A stretch of DNA of 64,000 nucleotides, taken from Bolinopsis microptera (lineage: Eukaryota; Ctenophora; Tentaculata; Lobata; Bolinopsidae). Shown here one piece after another: positions 1-11,120 of the stretch. Positions within the stretch are counted from its first letter, which is position 1, and each line of letters begins with the position of its first letter. Location: contig NC_087073.1 of the NCBI RefSeq assembly GCF_026151205.1, positions 10,578,636 to 10,642,635 on the forward strand, in the 5' to 3' direction. Both the position numbers and the translations under genes were made by a program. Under the pieces are notes generated by a model. That model saw only the letters and a list, made by a program, of their open reading frames with translations, was not told the origin of the DNA and searched no databases.

Positions 1-64
1 GAATGTGTGACTGTGTGACTGTGTGACTGTGCGATTGTGTGACTGTGTGACTGTGTTGTCTGAC

Positions 65-2636
65 CTGCAAGAACTAGCGCCCCCTGGGCATGAGAGAGTG
101 ACTTAGCAGACAGGACTCTTTGTACCATCATCTGATCAGCGCACCAGTACCACGTACTGGAAGGGAACTGCCCGAATATGAAACCCGGCCAGGGAATATC
201 GCCCTTCACCGGGTCGCGCAACATTACAAATGCGTCACTCCGCGGGTACCCACATTCAGTACCTGGGTAGGTTACATTCGGGATTGCTGCTCTGTACTGC
301 TCCTGAAGACCTGGTCAGAGTGTAATTAAGTCCTTATATGGGCATCACGTTATCATGTAAAGTTGTGTTTTGAATCAACAAATCAACAGAATAATAATAA
401 TTAATATGATAATTAATAATATATAAATAATATATAACACGTGATGCCCATTTAAGGACTTACCACTCCAGCCCCCAATCTTGACCATACTCTTTCCCGC
501 CACAATGGAAGCTCCAGCTAACATGATCACTGTTTGCAGTGTGTCAGTATAGATAACAGCTGTGGGAAAGTGGGTTATTAAATAGAATAGAATATCTTGA
601 TAGAGTCATACACACTGTTATGTTGGTACATTCACAACCTTTTTACCCAATGTATAATGTTACTATAGTAGTAGACACATACCAGTAAGTCCTCCACCAA
701 TAGTAGTAAGAGCAGTTAGCAGCAGTATCCCAACCACTGATACGTACAGGCTCCAGTCCAGTGCTCGTTCAATAAACAAGCCTCCAGAGTACAGATTTAC
801 ACTGAAGTAGTGTTCAAGTGCTAGTCGTAGAAGTAGTGTTACTGTTCATGTATTGTTATTGCTCTTCTTGCCAATTACAGGGTGATTCAAAAAGAATGTT
901 GGAATTTTAAATAGCTACAATTTTTGAGACAAATTAATTACTTTTTAAATCACCTTGTATTTCTCAATAGTGAATTGAAGTGTTCTGGGTGTGGCTTTGC
1001 TGTTCTTAAACTTTATTACGATTTGTACATTGTACAAGCAGTTGCATACAGCTAACATGCAAATTATATTTGAGGTGCTAAAACCTTATTTTAGTGAAAA
1101 TGTAGAGGAGAATGGAAAGGAAGGTGAGGTAGAGTTTGATCCTCTTTTTTCCTCCGAACCTCTTTTCCATATACTCTGGAAGTGTACTGACTCTGCTTGC
1201 TATGTAAACCTGATAAAGGTTGTTAACGTCATATTACTTGTTTGAAGATGTTTATCCTGAGTGTTTCACTAGGGTTACCTTATGTCGAGCAACTTAAATC
1301 GTGTCCAAACACAGTTCTACTCGTCTATTATTTACTGTTCAATCACGAGCAATCAACTTTCAAACTGCATTATCTAAGGCCCTGATTCATAAACAAAATA
1401 TTTTTAGACCTAATTAATTTCATCGTGGCTCGGCTATGCAGGCTTCGACCGATATGAAAACCCCCAAGATTTTCTTGCTGGATCCACCCCTGAATTGCAT
1501 CATTGTGAAATGTGAAATTGTAAGTCGCTGCTCAGCTTTAGCTAAAGTTTTACTTACCGGAATGAAGACATGTCCTAGAATTTGAAGGAGGATTGTAGCA
1601 TCAAGTTCAAACGCTCCTACACCCAGACCAGAGGCTGCCCCTGAGCCAACTAAACCAATGAAGTGTTCCGAGCCTATGTTACTTGCAAACACAGAGGCTC
1701 CCACTGAAATGAACTTACTTTAATAAACATATTTCACCTTATACATAATGTGTTAGTTTATCCCATATATTATTGTGCAATATATAACAAGGGCTTTAAC
1801 TTAAAATATAATGCAAGTAGCGTATTGCATACTTATAAATACAGGGATTCTTTCTATTTAATACAAGGCTAGTAGCTAAATAGTAAATACTCTATACATT
1901 TAGTAAATTTGTTCGTAGAGAGCAATGAATTTAACTTATCCCTATGTATTATATATTCCTCAAAGGCAAGATTATAAAAATATAGATCACGTTGCTACAT
2001 CTCTACTATAATTCAGAGAATTGTTTTTGTTGTACGACCGCCCACGTGCAAATCAGACGAGAAATAGGAAGTTTCGTAGTAACCATGGTTATGGTGTTGT
2101 ACATGCACGTGCAATGATTGTTTTAACGTCATTTTGTGGTAATTACGTTGTGTTCACTCATTCAGTATGAGATACATTTTAATCGGCTGTGTCTTCGGTT
2201 TCGATGGATATTTTTGATACAATAAAACTGCAACTTCCCTCCCTGTGACCACGGGCTTTCTAGTTCAATATAATATAATATACTGTTAACTGGTTACACA
2301 TGGCACTTGTTGTTCAGATAACAAGAATATTGATTATGTGTAGTAATAGATTAAGATAGTTGTCACCTGGAATGAAAGTCATGAATCGTCCAGCTAGGAA
2401 GTATCCTTTAACACTGCCTCGTTTAGAAACCCACATGGCATACAGACCCACTCCGATAACTGAAACCATACTGTCAGGACTGTGTGTATTTTACACGTGA
2501 TGCCCATATAAGGACTTATCACCAGGTTATTGTAAAGGAGCATTAAATATTTGAAATAGACTACAGTTATCTAACACTCACCTAGAATGAAATAAGCCGC
2601 CACCGCAAACACGTCCCATCCGTTTAGAGTTGCCAT
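65..2636 (-). CDS. SLC5 family sodium/solute symporter (SGLT-like), N-terminal two-thirds, 7 exons, open at left edge
   Basis: Seven minus-strand exons keep phase: 2636-2582, 2459-2367, 1703-1558, 1209-1085, 801-683, 559-464 and 310-65. Translation starts [18 protein letters not shown] and runs into [19 protein letters not shown], then [58 protein letters not shown] and [17 protein letters not shown]. These are landmark segments of the SLC5/SSF fold: TM1 end, the GASLFASNIGS-type unwound TM, the RFGG loop and the AVIYTDTLQ helix. The family couples Na+ to uptake of sugars, myo-inositol, vitamins or iodide across the plasma membrane. The sugar-contact helices after the last exon lie outside the window, so the substrate is not assignable. 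The start ATG fits the family's short N-terminus. The segment is intact so far, with no frameshift or stop. Family identity is very confident; exon ends are by GT-AG and phase only. Confidence 0.93.
329..460. mobile_element. 132-bp TIR element with TA flanks filling an SLC5 intron (introner-like)
   Basis: The SLC5 intron 311-463 is almost entirely an inverted-repeat element. The end near 460 reads on the minus strand AAGTCCTTAAATGGGCATCA; the opposite end is its reverse complement with one mismatch. TA dinucleotides flank both ends (327-328, 461-462). The centre is AT-rich. The insertion edge plus the flanking G makes the donor GTAAGT. A solo TIR lies at about 2494-2519. Confidence 0.7.
2494..2519. 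repeat. Solo TIR copy of the 329-460 element
   Basis: CACGTGATGCCCATATAAGG followed by ACTTA matches the terminal repeat of the element in SLC5 intron 6. It sits inside SLC5 intron 1 (2460-2581). No opposing arm is visible nearby, so this is a remnant or a half element. Confidence 0.6.
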
Positions 2637-3985
2637 TGCCCAGTAATGATGGGTGACAAGTGGTACAAGTAGTTCGTACAGCTACCTTCTAATGGTCGGG
2701 TTGTTTGAGCAAGGTAACAAATATATGTAGATTGTAGAGTGGGCACATGACTCTGATAACAGTACTGTAAAACTACAAATTTAGTTAAAAGAAGCAGCAA
2801 GTGATACTAGCAGTAGTATTAGTAGCAGGTGATAGAATGCCCAAGAACTGAAAGCACTGAATTTTAGGGTTCAGCAACAGTTTAATGAGATGAGGAACCC
2901 GATATTTGCTTTACAGCCTCCCCACAACCTCTCATGAGCAAATCAAACAATTGTTACAACAAACACAGAGCAAAGATTTTAAAGGAGGGTCCGGTGGGTG
3001 GCTTAAAGGAGCACATTCCTCTCCAGATCCTAATTACTGATGAAGAGACGTGTGTGCTAGAAATAAAAGAAGGGGAAGCCTTCAATCACAGCTGGAATTT
3101 CAGCCGGTTCTGTAAAATACAGGTCAGGTTCCGATATCAATTCAAACGAAGGCAACTAGACTAGAAATGAAACTGTTGGAGATTCTTAGGAGCAATTATC
3201 ACCCCTAATAGGATTAAAAGTGCGGTTTCAAAGCATTATGTGAGACTATCGTACATTAGGAAAGTCTGGAGTTATCCCAGTTACATAACGTGTAAATTTA
3301 AATATGGCACTTTAAACAAAGTTTCAAAACGTGAGTGTTTTTACTGATTAGGAGCTGTATATTATCATAATATTATGGTATTACATTAATTTCAAATTAA
3401 AATATCATCACTTAGTACATACTCTCGTTTCTGGTGAGTATTATTTATGGTAATGGTATATCCTAATTTCACCAATGGGATTTGCAGAATTATACGGTCC
3501 ACCGGCTTATCTAGATTTTAGATAAGCCGGTGGACCGTATAATTCTAGAACCGCTTCATTAAAAAGTTAAAAGTAATCAGATTTAATGTGTAAGCAGTGA
3601 TCCGCTCACGGGTTGCATTTCTATTGAAGTTATGATATCGCAGTTCCAATAGAATTTAAAAGAAAACAAGTGTTTACCAGATGAAAAGCTCGAATTATGT
3701 AAAATAATTGTTCCAGAAAATTCTAACCTCTTTTGAAATTTGATGTGAATAAAATACACACAGTTGATAAAATTGAGTACAATTGTTTTAATTATATTGA
3801 GTAGGACATGACACGGAGCATTATTAGACACCAGAGAAAGCCACTTTAGGAGGATTAGGTATTATCTACCTTTTTAAAAGTGTGTGTTCTGGTACCTATA
3901 ATAGAGCATGAGCGTGTCACTGCGTAGACTTTGTCCCACCTATAAATGTATAACACACATATTTACAAGTCCGGGTGTATTTCAG
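2637..3985. other. Interval between SLC5 start and first recognised PIGU exon; no gene supported
   Basis: This should hold the shared upstream region of the two divergent genes and, if PIGU is complete, its N-terminal exons. I found no frame resembling the PIGU N-terminus. Open frames at 2934-3164 (plus) and 3583-3831 (minus) have no recognisable content. The only distinct structure is the perfect palindrome at 3486-3546. Confidence 0.5.
3486..3546. repeat. Perfect 28-bp inverted repeat with 5-nt loop
   Basis: The arms 3486-3513 and 3519-3546 are exact reverse complements, beginning AGAATTATACGGTCCACCGG, around the loop GATTT. Matching stops immediately outside. It is likely a small palindromic element or cruciform-forming site in the interval upstream of PIGU. 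Confidence 0.9.
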
Positions 3986-6900
3986 TCGACCCAGTGTACC
4001 ACGAACCTGCTGTATGCTGTAATGCTGTACGGAGTGAGTATTAACAGCGTGGTGCTAGTGTCTGTAGTCACTGCTCTGGCCAGCTACTCCACTCTCTTCC
4101 CTGTCATGGTCCTCGTTCCTATCTTCCTGCATCACAGGAACAAGGCTCTCACCGGTCAGTAACAGTTTACAGTAAGCAAACTGTAGGCGGACTAGTTTCT
4201 CAGTTAAAGTATTGAAAAGTATTTACCAATTCCCTAACTTTATAACTTTATAAATTCAATAACGACTGTATTCAATTTTATAGCTTCGGGGGTTAGCGTG
4301 CAGTAGTACTCGAAGAAAAGAACTGTTTGATCTATCTCATTTATTTCCTCTCTGCTGCACTAATCTCTATCTCTCTCAGGAATAGTGACGTTTGTAGTAA
4401 GCTTCTCCCTGCTGCACTACACTTCCTATCTAGTTTGCGGAGGTAACTGGAGCTACGTACAGTCTGTGTACGGGTTTATCCTCACAGTTCCCGACTACAC
4501 ACCTAATATTGGGGCTGCTTGGTATTTCTTCTCTGAGATGTTCTCTCATTTCACCGTCCTCTTCCTCTCTGTTTATCAGGTCAGGATAAAAGAAAATCTC
4601 CGCTACAAGCCAAACTAGGCAAAATCGCAGCATATTCGCGGTCAGTTGAAAGTGGAAGTATCCCACCTTTTGAAGAACTAGAAACAATATTGACTTAGGT
4701 ACAGAAAGTAATCTAGTTATGCAGTCTAGGATACAAGGATACAAGGATACAAGGATACAAGGATACAAGGATACAAAAGTGATAATTACTTTATTGAGTA
4801 CACAATAGTTGTAATTCTGAAATAATTTAAGTTACACAATTCTAATTATTTACAAGTGTGTAGGGATAATTTAGAAATGTTATATAATGCTAGTTTTAGA
4901 AAAATAGATAAATCGAGTTTGTATGGTTCAATCTTATTTTAAGGTCCTATAGCATTATGCACTTGCCAGTATTTGAGTGGAAATCTGGGCTCTTATAATA
5001 GGCTGTATGATTTTCGTTCACAGAGAGAATTGAATGGATTGCTCTTGCTGTGGCAGTGAGTGTGGTAGGATCTAGAGTTTTGTTGGAGAGCAAACCGACT
5101 AGGTCAGTAATGTTTAGGGGATGGAAATTGAATTTTTCCCTAACTGAGGAGTAGAGCAAACAGTCAATCAATACGTGACTTTCGTCCTCAATCTATCAGT
5201 CTATGATCACTAAACATAAAATATCATTAATATCAGGACGCAACTGTGAACTGAACCACTAAACCAATGTAATAGAACACCAAAAGCGACTTCACACCTG
5301 ATGAGCAATTTATTGATACTTTAGGCTCTCCTCCCCAATTATGTTATTACGCAAGCAGTTGAACCCAATCTTCAGTCCATTAAACAATTATCGGGATTAA
5401 CTCAACCTTCAAGGAAATATTTTGAGACCTACCCTGGTATATATACAACTTTTGTTGATAGTGAGTGTCTCAGTAAGGCAATCCGCAATTGCCTTCTGAG
5501 ATACAACGTGAACGACCCGCCAGGAATTCCTGGAGGGCTTGCTAGTCGACTCGCCAAGTCGTGCTAGCAAAACATAATACAGCGGGAAACGTAATACAGC
5601 GGTGGACGTGTAAACTGTATAAATATCAAACCAAACAAACAAGGAGAGAATTCTCTCCACCACTTTTATGCTGGTTCAGGCATGGCTCCAGCTCAAAATC
5701 TTTGGGTGGGTGCAGCTTGGCGCGTGGTGCGGGGGGGGGGGGGGGGGGGGGGGTTAAGCCCCTGGAAGATTTTGGAATTTTACCCTCCTTTAAACGTATT
5801 TCAATATCTCTCAGAACAGTCTCAATTGAGTAGAAGTCAGAAGAAAGTAATCAAACAAATTAACAGATTTATTTAACGTAATTTATATAAAGGTCAGAGG
5901 ATACTTTGATAGACGTTATTATTCAAATATTATTCATAACTAAGTAATGACTTGTGAGCAGGGGTGTAGGAATGATTTTCTTCATGGGGGGTCAGTTACC
6001 ATCAGTTACCATCAGTTACCATCATATCTTGATGGAATGGTCCTTAGACCGGTTCATAAAAACAAAATGTCCTTGAATAATTAGGAGTTTGTTCTTATCT
6101 GTTGATCCTTAGGTTCCAACTCTTCCATCTTCAGTCTACTCCTGCCACACCCATATTTCATGGGTTTTTAATACAGGTAAAATATTATCTAGAATCGGCT
6201 TTTTTAGTATGAAGGAGTAATGTTAACTGTTTAAGATTCGTTATTCAAATATTAATGTCACGAAGGCATTTCGTTTAATGTGGGTTAAGTTCTGATTAAC
6301 CCACATTAAACGATTAACCCACAGTATCTTTCTGAAAGATACTGATTTTTTAAATAAGAATCAAAATTATATATAATTTTGATTCTTATTCAAAAAATCA
6401 GTATATATTATATATAATAGCAAGCAATATAATATATAACACAACATAAAAACACAGCTGTTTAAAGAGCTTCTTCAGATCCTCCTTAGTCTTTAGAGAG
6501 TACTGTCTGCAGTGGGATTCCACAACGAGCATCAGCTATTAATACGACGCTTCACTTCTGTGCGAATCGTTTGGATATTTCTTTAGTAGTGCCTCTGGAA
6601 CCACAGGGGCGTTTGGGAGTGTACTCCTCCTCCTGAAGGCTGATGTCCAGCTGAGAATCGTCGGACGACATAGAGCCATAAAAAAATCCAAGGGCGTGGT
6701 TCTTAACATCATCAGAACTTAAAACCGACATTAAACGAAATGCCTTCATGAAATTTATATTTGAATAACGAATCTTAAACAGCTAACATTACTCCTTCAT
6801 ACTAAAAAAGCCGATTCTAGATATTTTACCTGTTACATAAGAAACCCATAAAATATGGGCGTGACCGGAGTAGACCGAAGATGGAAGAGTTGGAACTTGA

Positions 6901-7975
6901 AATTTTGTGTGTGGTTTTTGAACCTAAGGATCAACAGATAAGAACATACTCCTAATTATTCTCCTAAATTTGTCCTTAATGACGTACAGTTAAAGTTTGA
7001 TTGGTTCTTTCACAAATGAGGTTGGGATTTTTTGTACTTTAATGCTCGATTATAGAACATTTTATTTAAATATCAGTTTATTATTTAGACATTTTACAAT
7101 TTAACTATCACTCAGTTGAACCTGCTGCTCTACTCGCTGCCCCTGTCCCTCAAGTTCCCTAACTCTCCTCCTCTCGTCATCTTCTCACTTCTCATGGTTC
7201 TCGCTCTCTTCAAGCCTTACACTTGTGTTGGAGATTACGTGGTCCCCTTCGCCATGCTGCCTCTTTGGTTACATCTCTTCAAATACCTCCAACAGTTTTA
7301 CGTTGTTGCTGTTGCTACTGTGGTTAGTTCTCTATATTTACATTGCTTCTACACTTCATTATCACAATTCATTATTTTATTCCTAGATAAAAGTAATGTT
7401 ATTGAGACTTGGAGCGGCCATAAACCTCCTGTTTTGTTTCAGGTGCTGACTCTGCTGTGGCCTGTGTTGTGGTATCTGTGGGTGCACTGCCTCAACGCTA
7501 ACAGTAACTTCTACTTTGCTATTACTCTCGCCTTCGTCCTATTCCAAAGCTTCCTTCTCTCAGGTAGTTATATATCTAAATTCTAACCGCTATTTTACTT
7601 TCAGGCTGATATCTCGTTAAAACCGTTATTTCACTTATAACATTTATTTTACTCATAACTTTACTGTTGTAGTTTTTTCTCTGTCTTGGAGACGGTGATC
7701 TAACTACCGTTCGGTGGAATTCAACTTTGTAAAATGTCTAAATTTCATCACCCTTGATATTTTTATAATCTTTATTGATAAGAGTCAACAGACGGGAATC
7801 ACGGAATAATTATTAGTGTAAAAAGTTTTAAATGTTAGCATTTGACCGATAAACTGTAGTTAATTACCTTCTCTCAGATATTCTGTACGCAAAGATGAGA
7901 CGAGATTATGCTCTAAAGAATGGGATAGAGACGAAGAAGATAGATGGTCAAGATACAGTCGTTACTCTTAACTAA
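3986..7975 (+). CDS. PIGU: GPI transamidase subunit PIGU, C-terminal ~235 residues, 5 exons; N-terminus not found
   Basis: Exons 3986-4154, 4380-4579, 7116-7322, 7443-7563 and 7878-7975 join in phase to the stop TAA at 7973-7975. Hallmarks are VYGFILTVPDYTPNIGAAWY with FFSEMFSHF (human VYGFILSVPDLTPNIG), LFKPYTCVGDYVVPFAMLPL (SYPTVGDVALYMAFFPVW), WPVLWYLWVHCLNANSNFYF and a final DILYAKMRRDYAL. PIGU is a multi-pass ER membrane subunit of GPI transamidase, which attaches GPI anchors to proteins. Human PIGU is about 435 residues; the segment here starts near residue 185 (STQCTTNLL aligned to STCAINNTL). The preceding interval to the SLC5 gene shows no N-terminal exon, so the gene is 5'-truncated, rearranged, or has exons I could not recognise. 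A 2.5-kb intron (4580-7115) carries repeats. Family identity is very confident; completeness is doubtful. Confidence 0.9.
4729..4777. repeat. 8-bp tandem repeat (GGATACAA), ~6 copies
   Basis: GGATACAA is repeated head to tail in the large PIGU intron. It creates a short spurious open frame on the minus strand. Confidence 0.9.
4960..5171 (-). other. Possible orphan exon or protein fragment in PIGU intron
   Basis: On the minus strand an open segment follows an acceptor-like CTCCTCAG. It encodes LNITDLVGLLSNKTLDPTTL then ATARAIHSILSVNENHT, which looks protein-like, with sequons and amphipathic spacing reminiscent of GAIN-type ectodomain fragments. No good donor, start or neighbouring exon was found. 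It may be a gene relic or chance. Confidence 0.2.
5731..5753. repeat. Run of 23 G
   Basis: Homopolymer G inside the PIGU intron. Its length is likely unstable and prone to assembly error. The open frames across it are artefacts rich in glycine. Confidence 0.95.
6065..6990. mobile_element. Foldback element with ~200-bp inverted arms
   Basis: The left arm (about 6069-6270) and right arm (about 6720-6990) are imperfect reverse complements over some 200 bp. Shared blocks include GTTCTTATCTGTTGATCCTT, TTCCAACTCTTCCATCTTC and CTTTTTTAGTATGAAGGAGT. The centre holds a chain of hairpins (6272-6402) and a 65-codon minus-strand frame (6552-6749) of unknown nature. No transposase is visible. This fits a non-autonomous foldback or MITE insertion in the PIGU intron. 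Confidence 0.75.
6272..6402. repeat. Three consecutive hairpins inside the foldback element
   Basis: Hairpin 1: 17-bp arms 6272-6288 and 6296-6312. Hairpin 2: 10-bp arms 6322-6331 and 6335-6344. Hairpin 3: an almost loop-free 62-bp palindrome 6341-6402 with one mismatch per arm. The series resembles repeated palindrome formation by template switching. Confidence 0.85.
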
Positions 7976-8626
7976 CCATTATATTATATTACTTTAGTCT
8001 TATTAGTATAACATTTCAATAAATTAGAATAGTGGTAGTGTAGAGGATTAAATCATTTATCTCGTTATATTAATATTATGTTGAATAAATTGGACTCTGA
8101 GATTACAGAAAATTGATGAAATTATCTTTAAAGCTTTAAATTGCATTTGAATTGGAATACCAATCAGTATTTTTCAATCTCAGAGCCACTTTATCTGTGT
8201 TATTTTAGTTTATCGTTTTGTTTACCTGCTGTTATTGTTATATTAATTAGAATACACTTGTAGGGAAATACATCACCAGACTTTGTTCTTAGAGTCCACT
8301 TAATAATAGTTTAGATTTTGAATTTTTTCGGCTTGTTAACCTTGTGTTTGTAACATTTATTTTGGTTATCTAAGTTTTGCTAATATCAGTATGATGCTGT
8401 TTTTCATTGCGCCAATTAATAACTGAACTTAACACAGTATTCTCGAAATTTGTGCTCGTGTAAAAAATTACAAATGAAAGGTTCCTTTTTGATGAGAAGT
8501 TTTTCTTTGATTAGTGAATGACAGAAATTACACTATTCACTGACAAAAGTTAATTGGATATTTTCCCTGACTGCTCCAATGTTGAACTAAATCTAGATAT
8601 CATCTACTATATGGCTCAGCTCTCTA
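7976..8626. other. 3' flanks of PIGU and the convergent secreted-protein gene
   Basis: The two genes converge here. An AATAAA at 8018-8023, 43 bp after the PIGU stop, is the likely PIGU polyadenylation signal. The remainder is AT-rich with no supported gene. Confidence 0.5.
8018..8023 (+). terminator. PIGU polyadenylation signal
   Basis: Canonical AATAAA about 43 nt downstream of the PIGU stop codon on the same strand. Confidence 0.6.
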
Positions 8627-9391
8627 TCAGATATCATCTTTTCCCTCTATCCTGGCCTCGAACCAGTTCTCTAGGTCTCTAAATTTCCTGCAACAAGTAA
8701 ATTGTGAGAATAGTATTTTAGATGCTAGGTTCTGAAGAGGCTGAGTTGTGGATATTACAGATCGAGTTAAACATGCTTAGTATAGTATAGGATCTACTAT
8801 TTATATATAATATGTAGTATAATATAGGTGCTGCAAGGTTACATGATAATGGTTGTGCAACTTTCGAGCTCTAAGTAAAAGTAGTAAGTAGTAGTTATTG
8901 GTAGTGACTAACCCCAGAACCTCACACTCCCTTGGTTCCTTGATGCACACATAGTTAATAACAGAGTCCCTGATAGCATTTAGAGCAGGGTAATCCCTTG
9001 AGGGGACCTGTTCACCGATTAAAAGAAGTTCCTTTATGATTTCATCATGACCAACATCTTCAGATCCTAGGAATGTTCTAGCTCTGTTACAAACCCCATG
9101 GTTGTCATGGTTACCATCGCAGTTAACTCCCATCAGCTCCAGCGCCTCTATCAGGTTTACAGCTGTCCAGGCTCTGCAGTCGTCTTGTTGGCGGTCACAC
9201 TCGTAGTGTGTAATCTGCAGGAAGATGTTGTAGAGAAGATTGACTGCATCTGCTGATCCTACAAAGGAGTTTACTAAGGATTCAGCCAGTTCTTTCTCTA
9301 TTGCTTCGTCGTTGTGTGCTGTCACGTGACCCAGAAGGAGAAGTGCTAGTAGCATATTCCGCATATTCCGCATATTCCGCATTTTCCACAT
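8627..9391 (-). CDS. Small secreted six-cysteine protein, unknown family, 2 exons
   Basis: Exon 1 (9391-8913) and exon 2 (8687-8627, stop TGA 8629-8627) join in phase 2 across a GTTAGT...GCAG intron to give about 179 residues. It opens MWKMRNMRNMRNMLLALLLL, a signal peptide whose start is extended by a tandem 9-bp repeat encoding MRN. Any of four in-frame ATGs could start it; the one before LLALLLLGHVTA gives the most typical signal peptide. The mature part is acidic and helical-looking. It has six cysteines in three close pairs (CDRQQDDC, CDGNHDNHGVC, CIKEPREC), suggesting disulphide-closed loops between helices, and ends KFRDLENWFEARIEGKDDI. It is presumably extracellular. I do not recognise a family and assign no activity. 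Confidence 0.72.
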
Positions 9392-11120
9392 ATTCTTATC
9401 TAGAGTTATCTAGAGGTGTCAGTTTGGTATTAACTGGGATATCAACATTAGTTACCCAATCATTAAAACAAAGAAGGGTATCAGCTCCCATTAAGATGTG
9501 AAAATATTCGCAAACTATTTCTTATTTTATTGTAAAACAACAGATACAAATGGAGATAAGGTATGTTGCGCAATTTCACTCAAGCCACACTCAAACGGTG
9601 CCCTCAAAACATATGAACAAGTTCAATAAAAGTGGACTATAACAGTATGGTAGTAATACAGTGGTGTAGAAGTCCCGCCATGTTGCAATTATGCAGAGTG
9701 GATATCAAATATCAGTGCAATCCTGTGAGGTATGGTAAACATTTGTTTTTCTTGAAAAGCCAACACGAAGGTTGACGTTTGCGTCAAATCTCCTATTGTG
9801 TCAGAAACACCTGGATTACTCTGCCAACAGGCAACGTAATACGCAACTGATTAAGGAAGGTTAAAAAACACTAAAAGTGTTAGCAAAACTACAGATGCGC
9901 AGAAATGTTTCATTGCTCGAGAGGATTTAGTTGATAGGAGTAAACAAATTTGAATCGCCAAGTCGAAGTAATTTACAACTAAGAAAACTGTGAGATGAGT
10001 TTTCTTTCTAGGCGGGGATTCAGCCGTTTTTTTGAGTCAGTACGTAACAGCTGCATAACAATAGTCCTCGCTCGTTCAATTATCTGGAAGTTTATTTATC
10101 GTCAGTCTTGCACCGAGGGCTGAATTTGAGGAGCTAACCAATTGTTTAATCTTCCAGCTCTCAAACTTTTGAAGTTTAGACTGTCCCTCATTACATCGGA
10201 ACCAATATAATGGATATGTTTCTTTTGTGCACAATACCGGGCCCCTTTTGAACCTGGCTCACGTCCGTTATGTGAACACATGCCGAGAGCTCGAACACTT
10301 CTTAATATTATACTTCATAATACACAGCTACTTACTAAACTGTCACGTGAAGTGTGAACCCTATCCAGGTTCTTGATTGTCTGGCTGTTAGGATGGCTAG
10401 AATATGGATCACATCACAAATGGCACGTCACTGATTGGGCCATGTGATGTGATACCTGCGGGAGCCTGAATGAGAGGTTCTTAGTATAGTTGTCGGTCAC
10501 CGGTGAAAAGGCTTATTAAACGATTAAGCAACCTTACGAGATCAGTTCACATCATGCAATATATAAGGAATAACTATTATCAGACTGCATCAATAATTTC
10601 TATCATCAACTCCTTCTTGAACAACAAAAACTATGGTCTCAGAGAAAACGAAACGGATGAACTCAGCCCTACCCTGCTAGTCGTAACTAATTGCATCCAT
10701 GATACCATACATACCATTTAATTTCATAACATATGCGGTCATATGATCTGGTAGCCAATCAGCTATTCACGAACAGGGGTCGGGCTATTTGGATACTGCC
10801 AAACATGAAACATGACAGATAATGATACCATGGTACTGCTTTAAAAAGTGTGGATGTAGTAGTAGTAGTAGTGGATGATATTAATTGTAATGGTAGGCAG
10901 GTAGGGTATTGGATATTAAGAGGCAGTGAAACTAGCGGTCTGCAATGAATTTAGACTTGCCACCGATTAATAAATTTAGATATTATAATAATTCATTATT
11001 AACTTAACAGATTTTGTAACTGCCTTGTCGGACAAAACATTACTGTAGTCTGTAATCTTTCTGTTTCAGGTCATGTACTAATACATGTGTCTACCCAGTT
11101 TGGATAATAATTAACTGAAG
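9392..11120. other. Intergenic region upstream of secreted protein and serpin; no gene supported
   Basis: These two genes are divergent, so this 1.7 kb should contain both promoters. An acceptor-like TCTGTTTCAG at about 11060-11069 may end a 5'-UTR intron of the serpin. An imperfect inverted repeat around ATCACATCACA and TGTGATGTGAT lies near 10410-10452. The frame 10503-10721 has no support. Confidence 0.4.

Noticed and set aside
120-329. Plus-strand 69-codon frame
   Set aside because: Antisense of the SLC5 exon 310-65, which reads [13 protein letters not shown] on minus.
991-1245. Plus-strand 84-codon frame
   Set aside because: Antisense of the SLC5 exon 1209-1085; the minus-strand reading matches the family ([10 protein letters not shown]) and keeps splice phase.
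5561-5876. Glycine-rich frames
   Set aside because: Produced by the 23-G homopolymer.
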